Source: Hoeflea_A sp963921345
Lineage (GTDB): Bacteria > Pseudomonadota > Alphaproteobacteria > Rhizobiales > Rhizobiaceae
NCBI GenBank assembly: GCA_963921345.3
Contig: CAWUFE020000002.1
Span: forward strand, 806,001 to 870,000
Direction: 5' to 3'
Length of the DNA: 64,000 bases
This document shows, piece after piece, positions 31,400 through 40,058 of the stretch (the first letter of the stretch is position 1; every line of letters starts with the position of its first letter). Under the pieces are notes generated by a model. The model made no database searches and was not told the origin of the DNA. It saw only the letters and a program-made list of their open reading frames with translations. Position numbers and translations under genes: made by a program.

Positions 31400-31855
31400 A
31401 TGTATTACTTCGCCTATGGCACACTTCTGGATCTCGACGCCATGAAGGGCATCGCGCCGTCCGTGCGGTCCCATGGTGTCATGCGACTGGATGGCTATCG
31501 ACTTGGGTTCGGTCGGTGCGCCCGGGCCGATTCCAGCGGCTGCACGCTCGACCCGACACCCGGTGCGGTGACCTATGGCATACAATACGAACTGAGCGAT
31601 GAAGAGATGGCCGGCATGGATAAGGTCGCCGTCTCCGGGCGCGACCTGTGGGTGCACATGCCGATAACCGTTTCAAACGCAGCCGGAGAAAGGGTCGAAT
31701 CGCTTACCTATGTCATTCCGGGCAAGACCAGGGCCGTATCGCCATCCGACAACTATGTAAGGCCGATATTAAAGGGCCTGGATCAGTGGGAACTTCCGAC
31801 CGCCTATGTCACGGATGTCAAATCGATCATCGCGGAAGCCCAGGCCAAGGAATGA
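31400..31855 (+). CDS. Gamma-glutamylcyclotransferase-like protein
   Basis: The 151-residue protein has the GGCT-fold start MYYFAYGTLL, LDGYRLGF and a YGIQYELSDEEM segment. In active gamma-glutamyl cyclotransferases a glutamate follows the L-D-x-x motif; here that stretch reads MDKVAVSGRD, with alanine 77 at the expected position, so catalysis is doubtful. AAAGGAAG precedes the ATG. It follows the peptide-type ABC operon by 95 bp on the same strand, which suggests a link to gamma-glutamyl compounds, but cotranscription is not certain. Confidence 0.75.
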   Translation: MYYFAYGTLLDLDAMKGIAPSVRSHGVMRLDGYRLGFGRCARADSSGCTLDPTPGAVTYGIQYELSDEEMAGMDKVAVSGRDLWVHMPITVSNAAGERVESLTYVIPGKTRAVSPSDNYVRPILKGLDQWELPTAYVTDVKSIIAEAQAKE

Positions 31856-31877
31856 GCGTGGCTTGCCGAAACAAACG

Positions 31878-33203
31878 CTATTGCAACACCATGACCGGTG
31901 TGGCGCTGTGGCCGCGCAGGGCGAGCGGACCATAATCCTGCAATTTTCCGATCAGTCGATCGGTTTCCTCGCGGCTCTCGATCCGCGCGGCATCGATGAG
32001 CTCAGCGCTGACGATGCAGCGGCTGCCGAGCTCACGATTGGCATTCTCCAGGCGGCTGGCGACATTTACGGTATCGCCCAGCACGGCGAATTCCATGCGC
32101 CGGTTGCTGCCGATATCGCCGAGCACGATGGGCCCGTAATGCACGCCCACCGCCAGCCGCAGGTCGCGCACCTCCGCTTGTCCCTGCCGCCAATGGTCAA
32201 AGGCTTCGACCATGTCGACGGCCGCCGCCAGCGCACTGATTGCGTCGCGATCGCCGGGTTCCGGCGTTCCGAAGGTGGCCATCAGCCCGTCGCCGATGAA
32301 CTTATCGAGGGTCCCGTCATGGCGGAAGACGATTTCGGTCATCAGGCCGTGCACCTCGCGCAGCAACGATATTGTCGCGCGCGGCGAGCGGTTTTCGGCC
32401 CAGCCGGTGAAGGCGACGATGTCGGCGAACAGCACCGCCGCGCGATGTTCGCGCGGTTCCGACAGCGGACTGGTCTTGCGGGCGAGCATGTCGACCGTCT
32501 TGCGCGGAAAGTAACGCGCGAGATTGGTGCGCTCGCTGGAAAGACTGGCTTGCCGGATGGCAATCGCCCGGGCGCGCCGAACGGCCAACGCTAGCAGACC
32601 GGCCGTCATCAGAAGAACCGCGACCTCCTGCACCCGGACACCGAGGTCGACAAAATGTGGATTGCCAAGCATGGCTGAAAAGGCATCGACATCCGCATCG
32701 ACCGGCTGTCGCCAAACCGCTCCAGGCAGACTCGTGAGCCACAGGACGCCGACAAACCAGCTGAGAGCAGCGGAAACTCCGCCCCACAGGACCAGTCCGG
32801 GCCGGTACAGGTAGGCGAGACCGGCAAGCAACACGAAAAAATAGACGAAACTGCCGAAACGCAGTCCGATCTGCGGCGGAAACTCGTTGAGCACCAGCGG
32901 ATTGGGATAGATAAGGGTAAAGGACAGCAGCGCGAAATCGGCGGTGACAAAGGCGTAGCGGTGCCAGGGACGCCGCCACGGCGACAACGCCACCCAGTAG
33001 GCGGCCAGCCCCAGCAGCAGGAACAGCGTGAGCAGGAAGTAGAAATAGACCGGCCCGGGCCAGGGTGTCAGAAAGCTGGTCAGTACGGCGATGAGGACCA
33101 GTGCGATGCAACGGCCGATGAGCGCCGTCTTCTGCGCGGCAAGTTCCTCGGCCTCGAAGGAGAGATCGGACGGGATTGCCGCATCGCCCTTTGCGTTGTC
33201 CAT
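31878..33203 (-). CDS. Class III adenylate cyclase with N-terminal membrane domain
   Basis: The 441-residue protein has five to six hydrophobic helices between residues ~28 and 208 (integral membrane sensor or anchor), a short linker resembling LARYFPRKTVDML and a C-terminal cyclase homology domain (~255-440). Metal-binding D261 lies in FADIVAFT and D305 in GDGLMATFG. K301 in DKFIGD is the adenine-selecting lysine; GDTVNVASRLE carries the transition-state residues. It should make cAMP in the cytosol. It is a single gene, convergent with the GGCT-like gene (22 bp apart). Confidence 0.92.
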   Translation of the reverse strand: MDNAKGDAAIPSDLSFEAEELAAQKTALIGRCIALVLIAVLTSFLTPWPGPVYFYFLLTLFLLLGLAAYWVALSPWRRPWHRYAFVTADFALLSFTLIYPNPLVLNEFPPQIGLRFGSFVYFFVLLAGLAYLYRPGLVLWGGVSAALSWFVGVLWLTSLPGAVWRQPVDADVDAFSAMLGNPHFVDLGVRVQEVAVLLMTAGLLALAVRRARAIAIRQASLSSERTNLARYFPRKTVDMLARKTSPLSEPREHRAAVLFADIVAFTGWAENRSPRATISLLREVHGLMTEIVFRHDGTLDKFIGDGLMATFGTPEPGDRDAISALAAAVDMVEAFDHWRQGQAEVRDLRLAVGVHYGPIVLGDIGSNRRMEFAVLGDTVNVASRLENANRELGSRCIVSAELIDAARIESREETDRLIGKLQDYGPLALRGHSATPVMVLQ

Positions 33204-33365
33204 TGTGCCGCCCCCGGTCGCTTGCGCAGATGTAGGTACGATGGGAGTGTACCGCCAGAGCGTACCGTCAGGAAACGACCGCCAACGGCCGAGCGGCCCT
33301 TGACCTCAACTGTGGTTGAGGAACTAGGCTTGCTGTCGGATGCCGGACGACCGAAGGAGCATGTC

Positions 33366-33758
33366 ATGAGCGAAGGCAGACTGGAACACGTCAACATCAC
33401 GGTCCGCGATCCTGCGGCGACGGCCGCCTGGCTGTGCGAGCTGTTCGGCTGGCACATTCGCTGGCAGGGTAGCGCCATTCACGGCGGCCACACCATCCAT
33501 GTGGGAGCGGACGACAACTATCTCGCCGTCTATTCGCAGGGCAATCCCGGCGAGCGCAACGACTCCTACACGACCCGCGGCGGCCTCAACCATGTCGGCG
33601 TTGTCGTCGACGATCTGGATGCCGTCGAGGAGAAGGTCCACAAGGCCGGTTTCAAGACGCATTCCCACGCCGACTACGAGCCGGGCCGCCGTTTCTATTT
33701 CCACGACGATGACGGGATCGAATTCGAAGTCGTCAGCTACGGCGACAAACCCGCCTGA
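33366..33758 (+). CDS. VOC-family (glyoxalase/dioxygenase-fold) protein
   Basis: The 130-residue protein has two beta-alpha-beta-beta-beta units of the vicinal-oxygen-chelate fold: LEHVNITVRDPAATAAWLCELFGW and GGLNHVGVVVDDLDAVEEKV, ending IEFEVVSYG. Likely metal ligands are H8, the histidine in LNHVGV and the late glutamate in FEVV. The ATG at 33366 follows GAAGGAG by 7 nt. Members include lyases, dioxygenases and resistance proteins; nothing nearby fixes its role. Confidence 0.83.
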   Translation: MSEGRLEHVNITVRDPAATAAWLCELFGWHIRWQGSAIHGGHTIHVGADDNYLAVYSQGNPGERNDSYTTRGGLNHVGVVVDDLDAVEEKVHKAGFKTHSHADYEPGRRFYFHDDDGIEFEVVSYGDKPA

Positions 33759-33802
33759 TAGGTTGCGCCCGCCCCTCCTCTTCTGTCTCGACAAAGAAAG
33801 CG

Positions 33803-33852
33803 TGAATACGTATTCAGAATTTTCTTGAATACGTATTCACAGATGTTATCAT
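33803..33852 (+). promoter_or_regulatory. Promoter with twin LacI-type operators for the CUT1 operon
   Basis: The perfect palindrome TGAATACGTATTCA occurs at 33803-33816 and again at 33826-33839, centres 23 bp apart. A promoter TTGAAT (33825-33830), 16-bp spacer, TATCAT (33847-33852) overlaps the second copy at its -35 box. The central CpG is typical of LacI-family operators, and a LacI gene is located in the operon at 38063. Confidence 0.85.
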
Positions 33853-33897
33853 GACCCCGCCAGAACCAAAGATCAGGCTTTGTGAGGGAGGATACTC

Positions 33898-35226
33898 ATG
33901 ACATTCAGCCGTCGCCATTTCATGGCAGCAACCGCGGGTGCGGCCTTCGCCGCGATGACCGCGACCGGTTTCGCCGCCGACCAGACCAAGTACGGACTGC
34001 TCGCCGGCAAGCCCTATGAAGGCACCAAGCTCAACATCCTGTCGGTCGTCACGCCGCAATTCGACGGCCTGATGCTGCGCGACCAGGAATTCACCGACCT
34101 GACCGGAATCGAGACGGAATGGACCTTCATTCCGTTCACCAATCTACAGGAAAAGATGGTCGCCGAGGGCATCGCCGCCAACGGCGCCTATGACGTGGTC
34201 AACTATCTCGACAGCTGGGGCCCGCCGAACGCTCACTGGCTGCAGCCGATCGACGACCTGATGGAGCGCGACGGCATCTCCATGGAGCGCTACCCCGCGG
34301 CCTTCGCCCGTTCGGCGCAGTTCGAGGGCAAGACCCTGGGCTTTCCGCTGCGCGCCCATCCGCAACTGCTGTTCTATCGCGCCGACCTGATCGACACCCC
34401 GCCGACGAGCTGGGAAGAGATCATCGAGGTCGGCAAGAAGCTCAAGGAAGAGCACCCGGACATCGCGCCGCTGGCGATGTACTACAACAATGACGGCAAC
34501 CGGCAGAACCTGTTCATCTGGATCAACTTCCTGTGGGCGGCCGGTGCCGACGTCTTCAACGACGACTGGACGGCTGCATGGACCAGCGAGGAGGCCCTGA
34601 AGGCGACCGAGGACTATATCGCGCTGCACACCCAGCACGGTGTCACCAACCCCAACTCGGTCGCCTTCGTCGAACAGGACGCCCGTCAGTCCTTCATGCA
34701 GGGCAAGTCGGCGATGATCCCGGTTTGGTGGTGGGCCTATTCGGGCTTCTACAATCCGGATGCATCGACGCTGAGCAAGGACCAGGTCGCCTTTACCGGC
34801 ATGCCTTCCTACCAGGGCAAGACCAAGACCTATGCCATATCCATGCCGTTCGCGATCTCGCAGTACTCCAAGAACCCTGAGGCGTCCTGGGAGTTCCTGA
34901 AATGGCTGTCCAACCCGGATATGGACAAGGCGAACGCCATTCAGCGCGAAGTCGGCGGCAAGAAGATCGTCAACAACGTGGTCACCCACATCTCGTCGCT
35001 GACCGACCCTGACGTCAACGCGGCCAACGACGGCATCCAGTCGGCTGCGTGGGATTCGCTGAAAGAATCCGACATCATGCCGCAAATTCCGGAATGGCCG
35101 GAAGTCGGCGATATCCTGTCGGCGGCGATTGCCAAGGCGGCGGCGGGCGGCGACGTTCGCGAACTGATGATGGAGGCGGCCGATCAGTCGAATCGCGTCC
35201 TCAAACGTTCCGGACGCATTCAGTAG
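33898..35226 (+). CDS. Extracellular solute-binding protein, family 1 (CUT1), Tat-type signal
   Basis: The 442-residue receptor begins with a twin-arginine-like signal (SRRHFMAATAGAAFA, residues 4-18), suggesting export in folded form. The mature part has family 1 features: LNILSVVTPQFDGLMLRDQEF, NGAYDVVNYLDSWG, GFPLRAHPQLLFYRADLID and FMQGKSAMIPVWWWAY. It delivers an oligosaccharide- or polyol-like ligand to the two permeases downstream. GTGAGGGAGG precedes the start. First gene of a LacI-controlled operon. Confidence 0.92.
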   Translation: MTFSRRHFMAATAGAAFAAMTATGFAADQTKYGLLAGKPYEGTKLNILSVVTPQFDGLMLRDQEFTDLTGIETEWTFIPFTNLQEKMVAEGIAANGAYDVVNYLDSWGPPNAHWLQPIDDLMERDGISMERYPAAFARSAQFEGKTLGFPLRAHPQLLFYRADLIDTPPTSWEEIIEVGKKLKEEHPDIAPLAMYYNNDGNRQNLFIWINFLWAAGADVFNDDWTAAWTSEEALKATEDYIALHTQHGVTNPNSVAFVEQDARQSFMQGKSAMIPVWWWAYSGFYNPDASTLSKDQVAFTGMPSYQGKTKTYAISMPFAISQYSKNPEASWEFLKWLSNPDMDKANAIQREVGGKKIVNNVVTHISSLTDPDVNAANDGIQSAAWDSLKESDIMPQIPEWPEVGDILSAAIAKAAAGGDVRELMMEAADQSNRVLKRSGRIQ

Positions 35227-35233
35227 TCAAAGG

Positions 35234-35260
35234 CCGGGGCGGCCGGACAGGCCGTCCCGG
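35234..35260 (+). terminator. Strong hairpin between receptor and permease genes
   Basis: CCGGGGCGGCC (35234-35244) pairs with GGCCGTCCCGG (35250-35260), an 11-bp stem with one G-T pair and a 5-nt loop, 9 nt before the permease start. It lacks a T tract, so it probably stabilises receptor mRNA and lowers permease expression. Confidence 0.6.
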
Positions 35261-35269
35261 ACATGTTTC

Positions 35270-36142
35270 ATGCGCGACAAGACGTTGAAATACCTGCTGG
35301 TCCTGCCAGCGGTGCTGGTGGTTTTTGCCACGGCGATCTGGCCTTTGATCGACTCGGCCCGGCTGTCCTTTACGCTGGGCAGGATCAACCGGCCAGGATT
35401 CCCGCAGGGTTACATCGGCTTCGAAAACTACAGCTGGGCCTTCCTGGAAGAGCCGGCCTTCTGGAACGCCGTGCGGGTGACCGGCATCTACACGGTCGCC
35501 ACCGTCGCGCTGACCACGTTGATCGCGCTCGGTCTCGCCATGCTGCTGGCGCCGGGCGGCCGTCTGCGCTCCGGTGTCCAGACCCTGCTGATCCTGCCCT
35601 TCGCCATGTCGCCGGCGCTGATCGGCGTGTCTTTCCGGTTCATGTTCAACCCGGAATTCGGCTTGTTCGACGCTTTCTTCGGCTTCATCTTTCCACCGCT
35701 CGCCGACATCAGCTGGCTGTCCGATCCGTTTCTCGCCTTCGTCGTCTGTATCCTGGCCGACGTCTGGGGCTGGATCCCCTTCCTGACGCTGGTGCTGATC
35801 GGCGGCCTTGCGTCCATCCCGCAGGACACGGTCGAGGCTGCACAGGTCGACGGCGCCTCCGGATGGCGCGTTTTCCGCGACGTGACGCTGCCGCAATTGA
35901 TGCCGGTGCTTGCGGTGGTGATCATCCTGAAATCGATCTTTTCGCTCAAGACCTTCGACCAGATCTTCATGCTGACCAATGGCGGCCCGGGCACCGCCAC
36001 CCAGACACTCAGCCACTACATCTATTTCAACGGCTTTAAATACGGCCAGATCGGCTATTCCGCCTCGGTCGCCTGGCTGATGGTGATCCCCATGCTCGTG
36101 CTCACCTATTTTTACGCCAAGTTCGTCTTCAGGAAAAACTGA
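35270..36142 (+). CDS. CUT1 sugar ABC transporter permease (MalF/UgpA-like)
   Basis: This 290-residue membrane protein has six predicted helices and the EAA loop AAQVDGASGWRVFRDVTLPQL. The segment DQIFMLTNGGPGTATQTL is conserved in MalF-type permeases. It forms a heterodimer with the next gene's product. Starts 9 nt after the intercistronic hairpin. Confidence 0.92.
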   Translation: MRDKTLKYLLVLPAVLVVFATAIWPLIDSARLSFTLGRINRPGFPQGYIGFENYSWAFLEEPAFWNAVRVTGIYTVATVALTTLIALGLAMLLAPGGRLRSGVQTLLILPFAMSPALIGVSFRFMFNPEFGLFDAFFGFIFPPLADISWLSDPFLAFVVCILADVWGWIPFLTLVLIGGLASIPQDTVEAAQVDGASGWRVFRDVTLPQLMPVLAVVIILKSIFSLKTFDQIFMLTNGGPGTATQTLSHYIYFNGFKYGQIGYSASVAWLMVIPMLVLTYFYAKFVFRKN

Positions 36143-36143
36143 C

Positions 36144-36971
36144 ATGACGGGACGACAGAGAAAACAATTCTGGAACGCCGTCCAGATTATCCTCATCCTG
36201 ATCGCCGCCGGCGTGATGATCATTCCGATCATCTGGATTTTCCTGGCCGCGTTCAAGTCCCATGTCGACGTCTATCAGTTGAAGCTGTTCTTCCGTCCGA
36301 CGCTGGAGAACTTCGCCATCGTCTTCCAGTCGCCTTACGATCTCGGCCACAAGCTGTTCAACTCGACCGTCGTCGCGGCCGTCACGGTCATCTTCGCCAT
36401 TCCGATCGCCACTCTGGCCGCCTATTCGTTCTCGCGCTTCCGGTTGCGCGGCGAGACGACCATGCTGGTCATGATCCTGGCAACGCAGTTCGTTCCGGCA
36501 GTGGTGATTATCCTGCCGTTCTTCGTGATGTTTCGCGATATCGGCCTGCTCGACACGCGCGTCGGACTGATCCTCGTCAACCTGGCGATCGTCATGCCGT
36601 TCGCCATCTGGATGATCAAGGGCTTCATCGACGGCATCCCGATCGACACGGAAGAAGCCGCCATGGTCGACGGGTCGACCCGCCTGCAGGTGATCCGCAA
36701 CATCGTCCTGCCGATGGCCGCACCCGGTCTTTTCACCGCGGGGATCTTCTGTTTCATCATCGCCTGGAACGAATTCCTGTTCGCGCTGATCCTGACCAAC
36801 AAGAATGCCGTGACGCTGCCCATCGGGCTGGCGCTGTTCAAGGCCGAGGAAGGCGATCTTTGGAACTTGCTGTCGGCGGCCGGCATCATCATCATGTTGC
36901 CGATGTTCGTGCTGGCGCTGATGATCCGGCGCTATTTCGTACAGGGAATGACAATGGGGGCAGTCCGTTAG
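36144..36971 (+). CDS. CUT1 sugar ABC transporter permease (MalG/UgpE-like)
   Basis: The 275-residue permease has six membrane helices, a MalG-type KSHVDVYQ periplasmic start and the EAA loop AAMVDGSTRLQVIRNIVLP. FIIAWNEFLFALILTN is a hallmark of the G-type subunit. It follows its partner by a single nucleotide and precedes the ATPase by 4 nt. Confidence 0.92.
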   Translation: MTGRQRKQFWNAVQIILILIAAGVMIIPIIWIFLAAFKSHVDVYQLKLFFRPTLENFAIVFQSPYDLGHKLFNSTVVAAVTVIFAIPIATLAAYSFSRFRLRGETTMLVMILATQFVPAVVIILPFFVMFRDIGLLDTRVGLILVNLAIVMPFAIWMIKGFIDGIPIDTEEAAMVDGSTRLQVIRNIVLPMAAPGLFTAGIFCFIIAWNEFLFALILTNKNAVTLPIGLALFKAEEGDLWNLLSAAGIIIMLPMFVLALMIRRYFVQGMTMGAVR

Positions 36972-36975
36972 AACT

Positions 36976-38034
36976 ATGGCGCAAGTCAGCCTGAAAAACA
37001 TCACCAAACGCTGGGGCGACTTCGTCGGCGTCGACGATCAGAGCCTTGAGATTGCCGATAAGGAGTTCCTGGTGCTGCTCGGTCCCTCGGGCTGCGGCAA
37101 GACGACCACCATGCGCATGATCGCTGGCCTGGAGGAACCGACTTCCGGCGAGATCCGCATCGGCGAACGGCTGGTCAATGACGACCTGCCCAAGGATCGC
37201 GACGTCGCCATGGTGTTCCAGAACTACGGCCTCTACCCGCACATGACGATCTTCGACAACATCGCCTACCCGCTGAAGGTACGCGGCACACCGAAATCGG
37301 ACATCGCTCCGCGGGTGGAGAAGGCCGCCGCCCAGGTCGAACTGACGCAGTTCCTCGACCGCAAGCCCAAGGCGCTCTCGGGCGGACAGAGGCAACGGGT
37401 GGCGCTCGCCCGCGCCATCGTGCGCACGCCCAAGGTGTTCCTGATGGACGAGCCGCTGTCCAATCTCGACGCCAAGCTGCGCGTCACCATGCGGGCCGAA
37501 CTCAAACATCTGTCGCGGCAGTTGCAGATCACCACGGTCTACGTCACCCACGACCAGATCGAGGCGATGACGCTGGCGGACCGGGTCGCGGTCATGAAGC
37601 ACGGCGTCATCCAGCAGCTTGGAACGCCCGACGACATCTACAATGATCCGGCCAACCTGTTCGTCGCCGGCTTCATCGGCTCGCCGGCCATGAACCTGAT
37701 CAACGGCTCTGTCAATGACGGCATGTTCGTCACGGCGGGCGGGACCCGGCTGGTCAGAGTCGACGCCCCGAACCGGGCCGATGTCGTGCTCGGCGTGCGC
37801 GCCGAGGATGTCGAGATCGAGGAACCCGGCGAAGGCGATATCGATGTTCCGATCTACGCCTACGAGAACACCGGCGAAAGCGTGCTGTTGACGCTGCAGT
37901 TCGGTCAGCAGCGCGTCATCGCCCGCAGCGATCGCCATCTGCGTAAGGAGATGGACGACACGGTCGGTCTGCGGCTGCATCCCGACCATCTCTACCTGTT
38001 CGATCCGAAGACCGAAGAGCGCATACGCGACTGA
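36976..38034 (+). CDS. CUT1 ABC transporter ATPase (UgpC/MsmK/MalK-like)
   Basis: This 352-residue ATPase has Walker A (GPSGCGKTT), signature LSGGQRQRVALARA, Walker B (VFLMDEPLSNLDA) and H-loop (VTHDQ), followed by a C-terminal TOBE/regulatory domain (about residues 240-350, GVRAEDVEIEEP). It powers the importer formed by the preceding permeases. It ends 28 nt before the LacI gene. Confidence 0.94.
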   Translation: MAQVSLKNITKRWGDFVGVDDQSLEIADKEFLVLLGPSGCGKTTTMRMIAGLEEPTSGEIRIGERLVNDDLPKDRDVAMVFQNYGLYPHMTIFDNIAYPLKVRGTPKSDIAPRVEKAAAQVELTQFLDRKPKALSGGQRQRVALARAIVRTPKVFLMDEPLSNLDAKLRVTMRAELKHLSRQLQITTVYVTHDQIEAMTLADRVAVMKHGVIQQLGTPDDIYNDPANLFVAGFIGSPAMNLINGSVNDGMFVTAGGTRLVRVDAPNRADVVLGVRAEDVEIEEPGEGDIDVPIYAYENTGESVLLTLQFGQQRVIARSDRHLRKEMDDTVGLRLHPDHLYLFDPKTEERIRD

Positions 38035-38062
38035 TGAGCGACCGGCGAAAGGAGACGGGACG

Positions 38063-39091
38063 ATGAAGACGGCCAAGGCGACGGCACTCGACGTTGCTCG
38101 GCGCGCCGGCGTCAGCCAGCCCACCGTCAGTCGCGTCTTCACGCCCGGAGCCAAGGTGTCGAAGGACCTCATCGACCGGGTGCGCACGGCCGCGCACGAA
38201 CTCGGTTATCGTCCCAACACGCTCGCCCGTTCGCTGATTACCGGACGCTCCAAGACCATCGGTCTCGTCGTCGCCTATCTGAAGAACCCGTTCTACCCGG
38301 AAGCCATAGAAAAACTCTCCGAGGCGCTGAACCGGGAGGGCTACCACATCCTGGTGTTCTTCGCCGCCAACCTTGTCGAGGAGATCGATCCCGTGGTCGA
38401 CGATCTGCTCGACCACCAGGTGGACGGCATCATCCTGGCCTCGGTCAGCATGTCCAACCGGCTGACCGAACGGCTGTCCCAAGAGGGCATTCCCTTCGTG
38501 CTGTTCAACCGCGGCCAGGAAAACCCCGACATGGCGCAGGTCACCGCCGCCAATTTCGACGGCGGACGCAAGGCCGGGCGTTTTCTTGCCGCCGGCGGCC
38601 ACCAGCGCATCGCCCACATCTCCGGCTGGCAGAAATCTCTGAACGGCCGGGACCGGCAGGCCGGGTTCCTAGCCGGTCTCCAGGAAGCCGGCCTGCAGCC
38701 ACTGCGCTGTATCGACAGTCACTACCGCCGGCGCATGGCCGTCGACGCGACCAACGAGCTGATGGCGGCCGCGATCAAACCTGACGCCATATTCGTCGGC
38801 AACGATCACATGGCCTTCGCGGTCATCGAAACCCTGCGCTACGACCTTGGACTGCGCGTTCCCGAAGACGTATCCGTCGTCGGCTACGACGATGTGCAGA
38901 TGGCCGCCTGGAAGGTCTACGATCTCACCACGTTGCGCCAACCCGCGAACCGCATGGTTGAGGCCACCGTGACGCTTTTGCTCGACATGATCGACGGAGA
39001 AGACGCCGGACCGCGCAAGATCGAAATCGACAGCCCGCTCGTCATCCGCGGCAGCGCCCGTGTTCCTGAGGATTGGACGCATGAAGCCTAG
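38063..39091 (+). CDS. LacI-family transcriptional regulator
   Basis: The 342-residue regulator has an N-terminal LacI helix-turn-helix (ALDVARRAGVSQPTVSRVF, residues ~8-26), hinge helix (LARSLITGRSK) and a periplasmic-binding-like effector domain (TIGLVVAYLKNPFYPEAIEKL; DAIFVGNDHMAFAVIETL; VVGYDDVQMAAW). It is embedded in the operon and probably represses it at the TGAATACGTATTCA sites around 33803-33839. Its 3' end overlaps the next start by 11 bp. Confidence 0.92.
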   Translation: MKTAKATALDVARRAGVSQPTVSRVFTPGAKVSKDLIDRVRTAAHELGYRPNTLARSLITGRSKTIGLVVAYLKNPFYPEAIEKLSEALNREGYHILVFFAANLVEEIDPVVDDLLDHQVDGIILASVSMSNRLTERLSQEGIPFVLFNRGQENPDMAQVTAANFDGGRKAGRFLAAGGHQRIAHISGWQKSLNGRDRQAGFLAGLQEAGLQPLRCIDSHYRRRMAVDATNELMAAAIKPDAIFVGNDHMAFAVIETLRYDLGLRVPEDVSVVGYDDVQMAAWKVYDLTTLRQPANRMVEATVTLLLDMIDGEDAGPRKIEIDSPLVIRGSARVPEDWTHEA

Positions 39092-40058
39092 TGCGCGCCA
39101 ATGGAAGGACCTGCCAGATTTCATCATCGGCATCACCAGGGAGATCTGGGAGGATCGCGGACTTGCAACCCTGAACCACTATTATTCAGATGACCTGCCA
39201 ATGCGCTTTGCCTCAGGCATGCTGCGCGGCAATCGGGCCGTTATCGATGCGACGCTTGCCACCCTGGCCGAGTTCCCCGACCGTCAACTCCTGGCCGAAG
39301 ATGTGATCTGGTCGGGTGACGAGGCAGCGGGTTATCTTTCATCGCATCGGCTGGTGACCACCGGCAGGCACACCGGCCACGGCTATTTCGGCAAGCCCAC
39401 CGGGCGATATTTCGAAGCCCGGGCCATTGCCGATTGCGCCGTGCGCGACAACGTTATCTACGACGAATGGCTGGTGCGCGACACATCGTCGATCGCCCGC
39501 CAGCTCGGCCTCAAACCAAAACGCTTCGCCGGCAAGCTGATTGCCCGGGACGGTGGTCCGGCGGACTGTGCCCGCCCCTTTAGCCCGCAAGACGATGTGG
39601 ACGGCGGCTACCGGTCAATGGGCAACGACAATGAATGGGGCACGCGAACCGCCGACCTTCTCGACCGGATCATGAACAAGGACTTCGCCGTCATCCGCTC
39701 CGAATACGACCGATGCTGTCGGATCGAGCACCCGGGCGGGCGCGGCGGCTGGTCATGGAATTCAGCCGAGGAGTTCTGGATCCAGTTGCGCTCGTCCTTT
39801 CCCGCGGCTGAGTTTTCAATCGATCACCGCATCGGCCGCGACGACACCGGCCAGCCGCCGCGCGCCGCTATCCGCTGGTCCCTTCACGGCACCCATGACG
39901 GTTTCGGCGCATTCGGTCGCCCAACCGGCGCACGGGTCTACATCATGGGATTCACCCATGCCGAATACGGACCGTTCGGCCTGAAACGCGAATACACCTT
40001 GTTCGACGAAATCTCGATTTGGAAGCAGATATTGATGCACACCGGAGAACCGCAATGA
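39081..40058 (+). CDS. NTF2-like (SnoaL/ester cyclase-type) tandem-domain protein
   Basis: The 325-residue protein appears to contain two NTF2-like alpha/beta cone domains. The first half has ITREIWEDRGLATLNHYYSDDLPMRF and SHRLVTTGRHTGHGYFGKPTGR; the second half repeats the layout with DLLDRIMNKDFAVIRSEYDRC and IRWSLHGTHDGFGAFGRPTG. Such proteins act as cyclases, isomerases, dehydratases or binding proteins, so the reaction cannot be named. It overlaps the LacI gene and the bicupin gene (ATGA), so it is firmly part of the operon and likely acts on the imported compound. Confidence 0.75.
   Translation: MKPSARQWKDLPDFIIGITREIWEDRGLATLNHYYSDDLPMRFASGMLRGNRAVIDATLATLAEFPDRQLLAEDVIWSGDEAAGYLSSHRLVTTGRHTGHGYFGKPTGRYFEARAIADCAVRDNVIYDEWLVRDTSSIARQLGLKPKRFAGKLIARDGGPADCARPFSPQDDVDGGYRSMGNDNEWGTRTADLLDRIMNKDFAVIRSEYDRCCRIEHPGGRGGWSWNSAEEFWIQLRSSFPAAEFSIDHRIGRDDTGQPPRAAIRWSLHGTHDGFGAFGRPTGARVYIMGFTHAEYGPFGLKREYTLFDEISIWKQILMHTGEPQ

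Noticed and set aside
33757..33764. GATAGGTT, a half-match to the GntR-type operator
   Set aside because: Only one arm is present, it overlaps the VOC gene stop codon, and it is far from that regulator's cluster.
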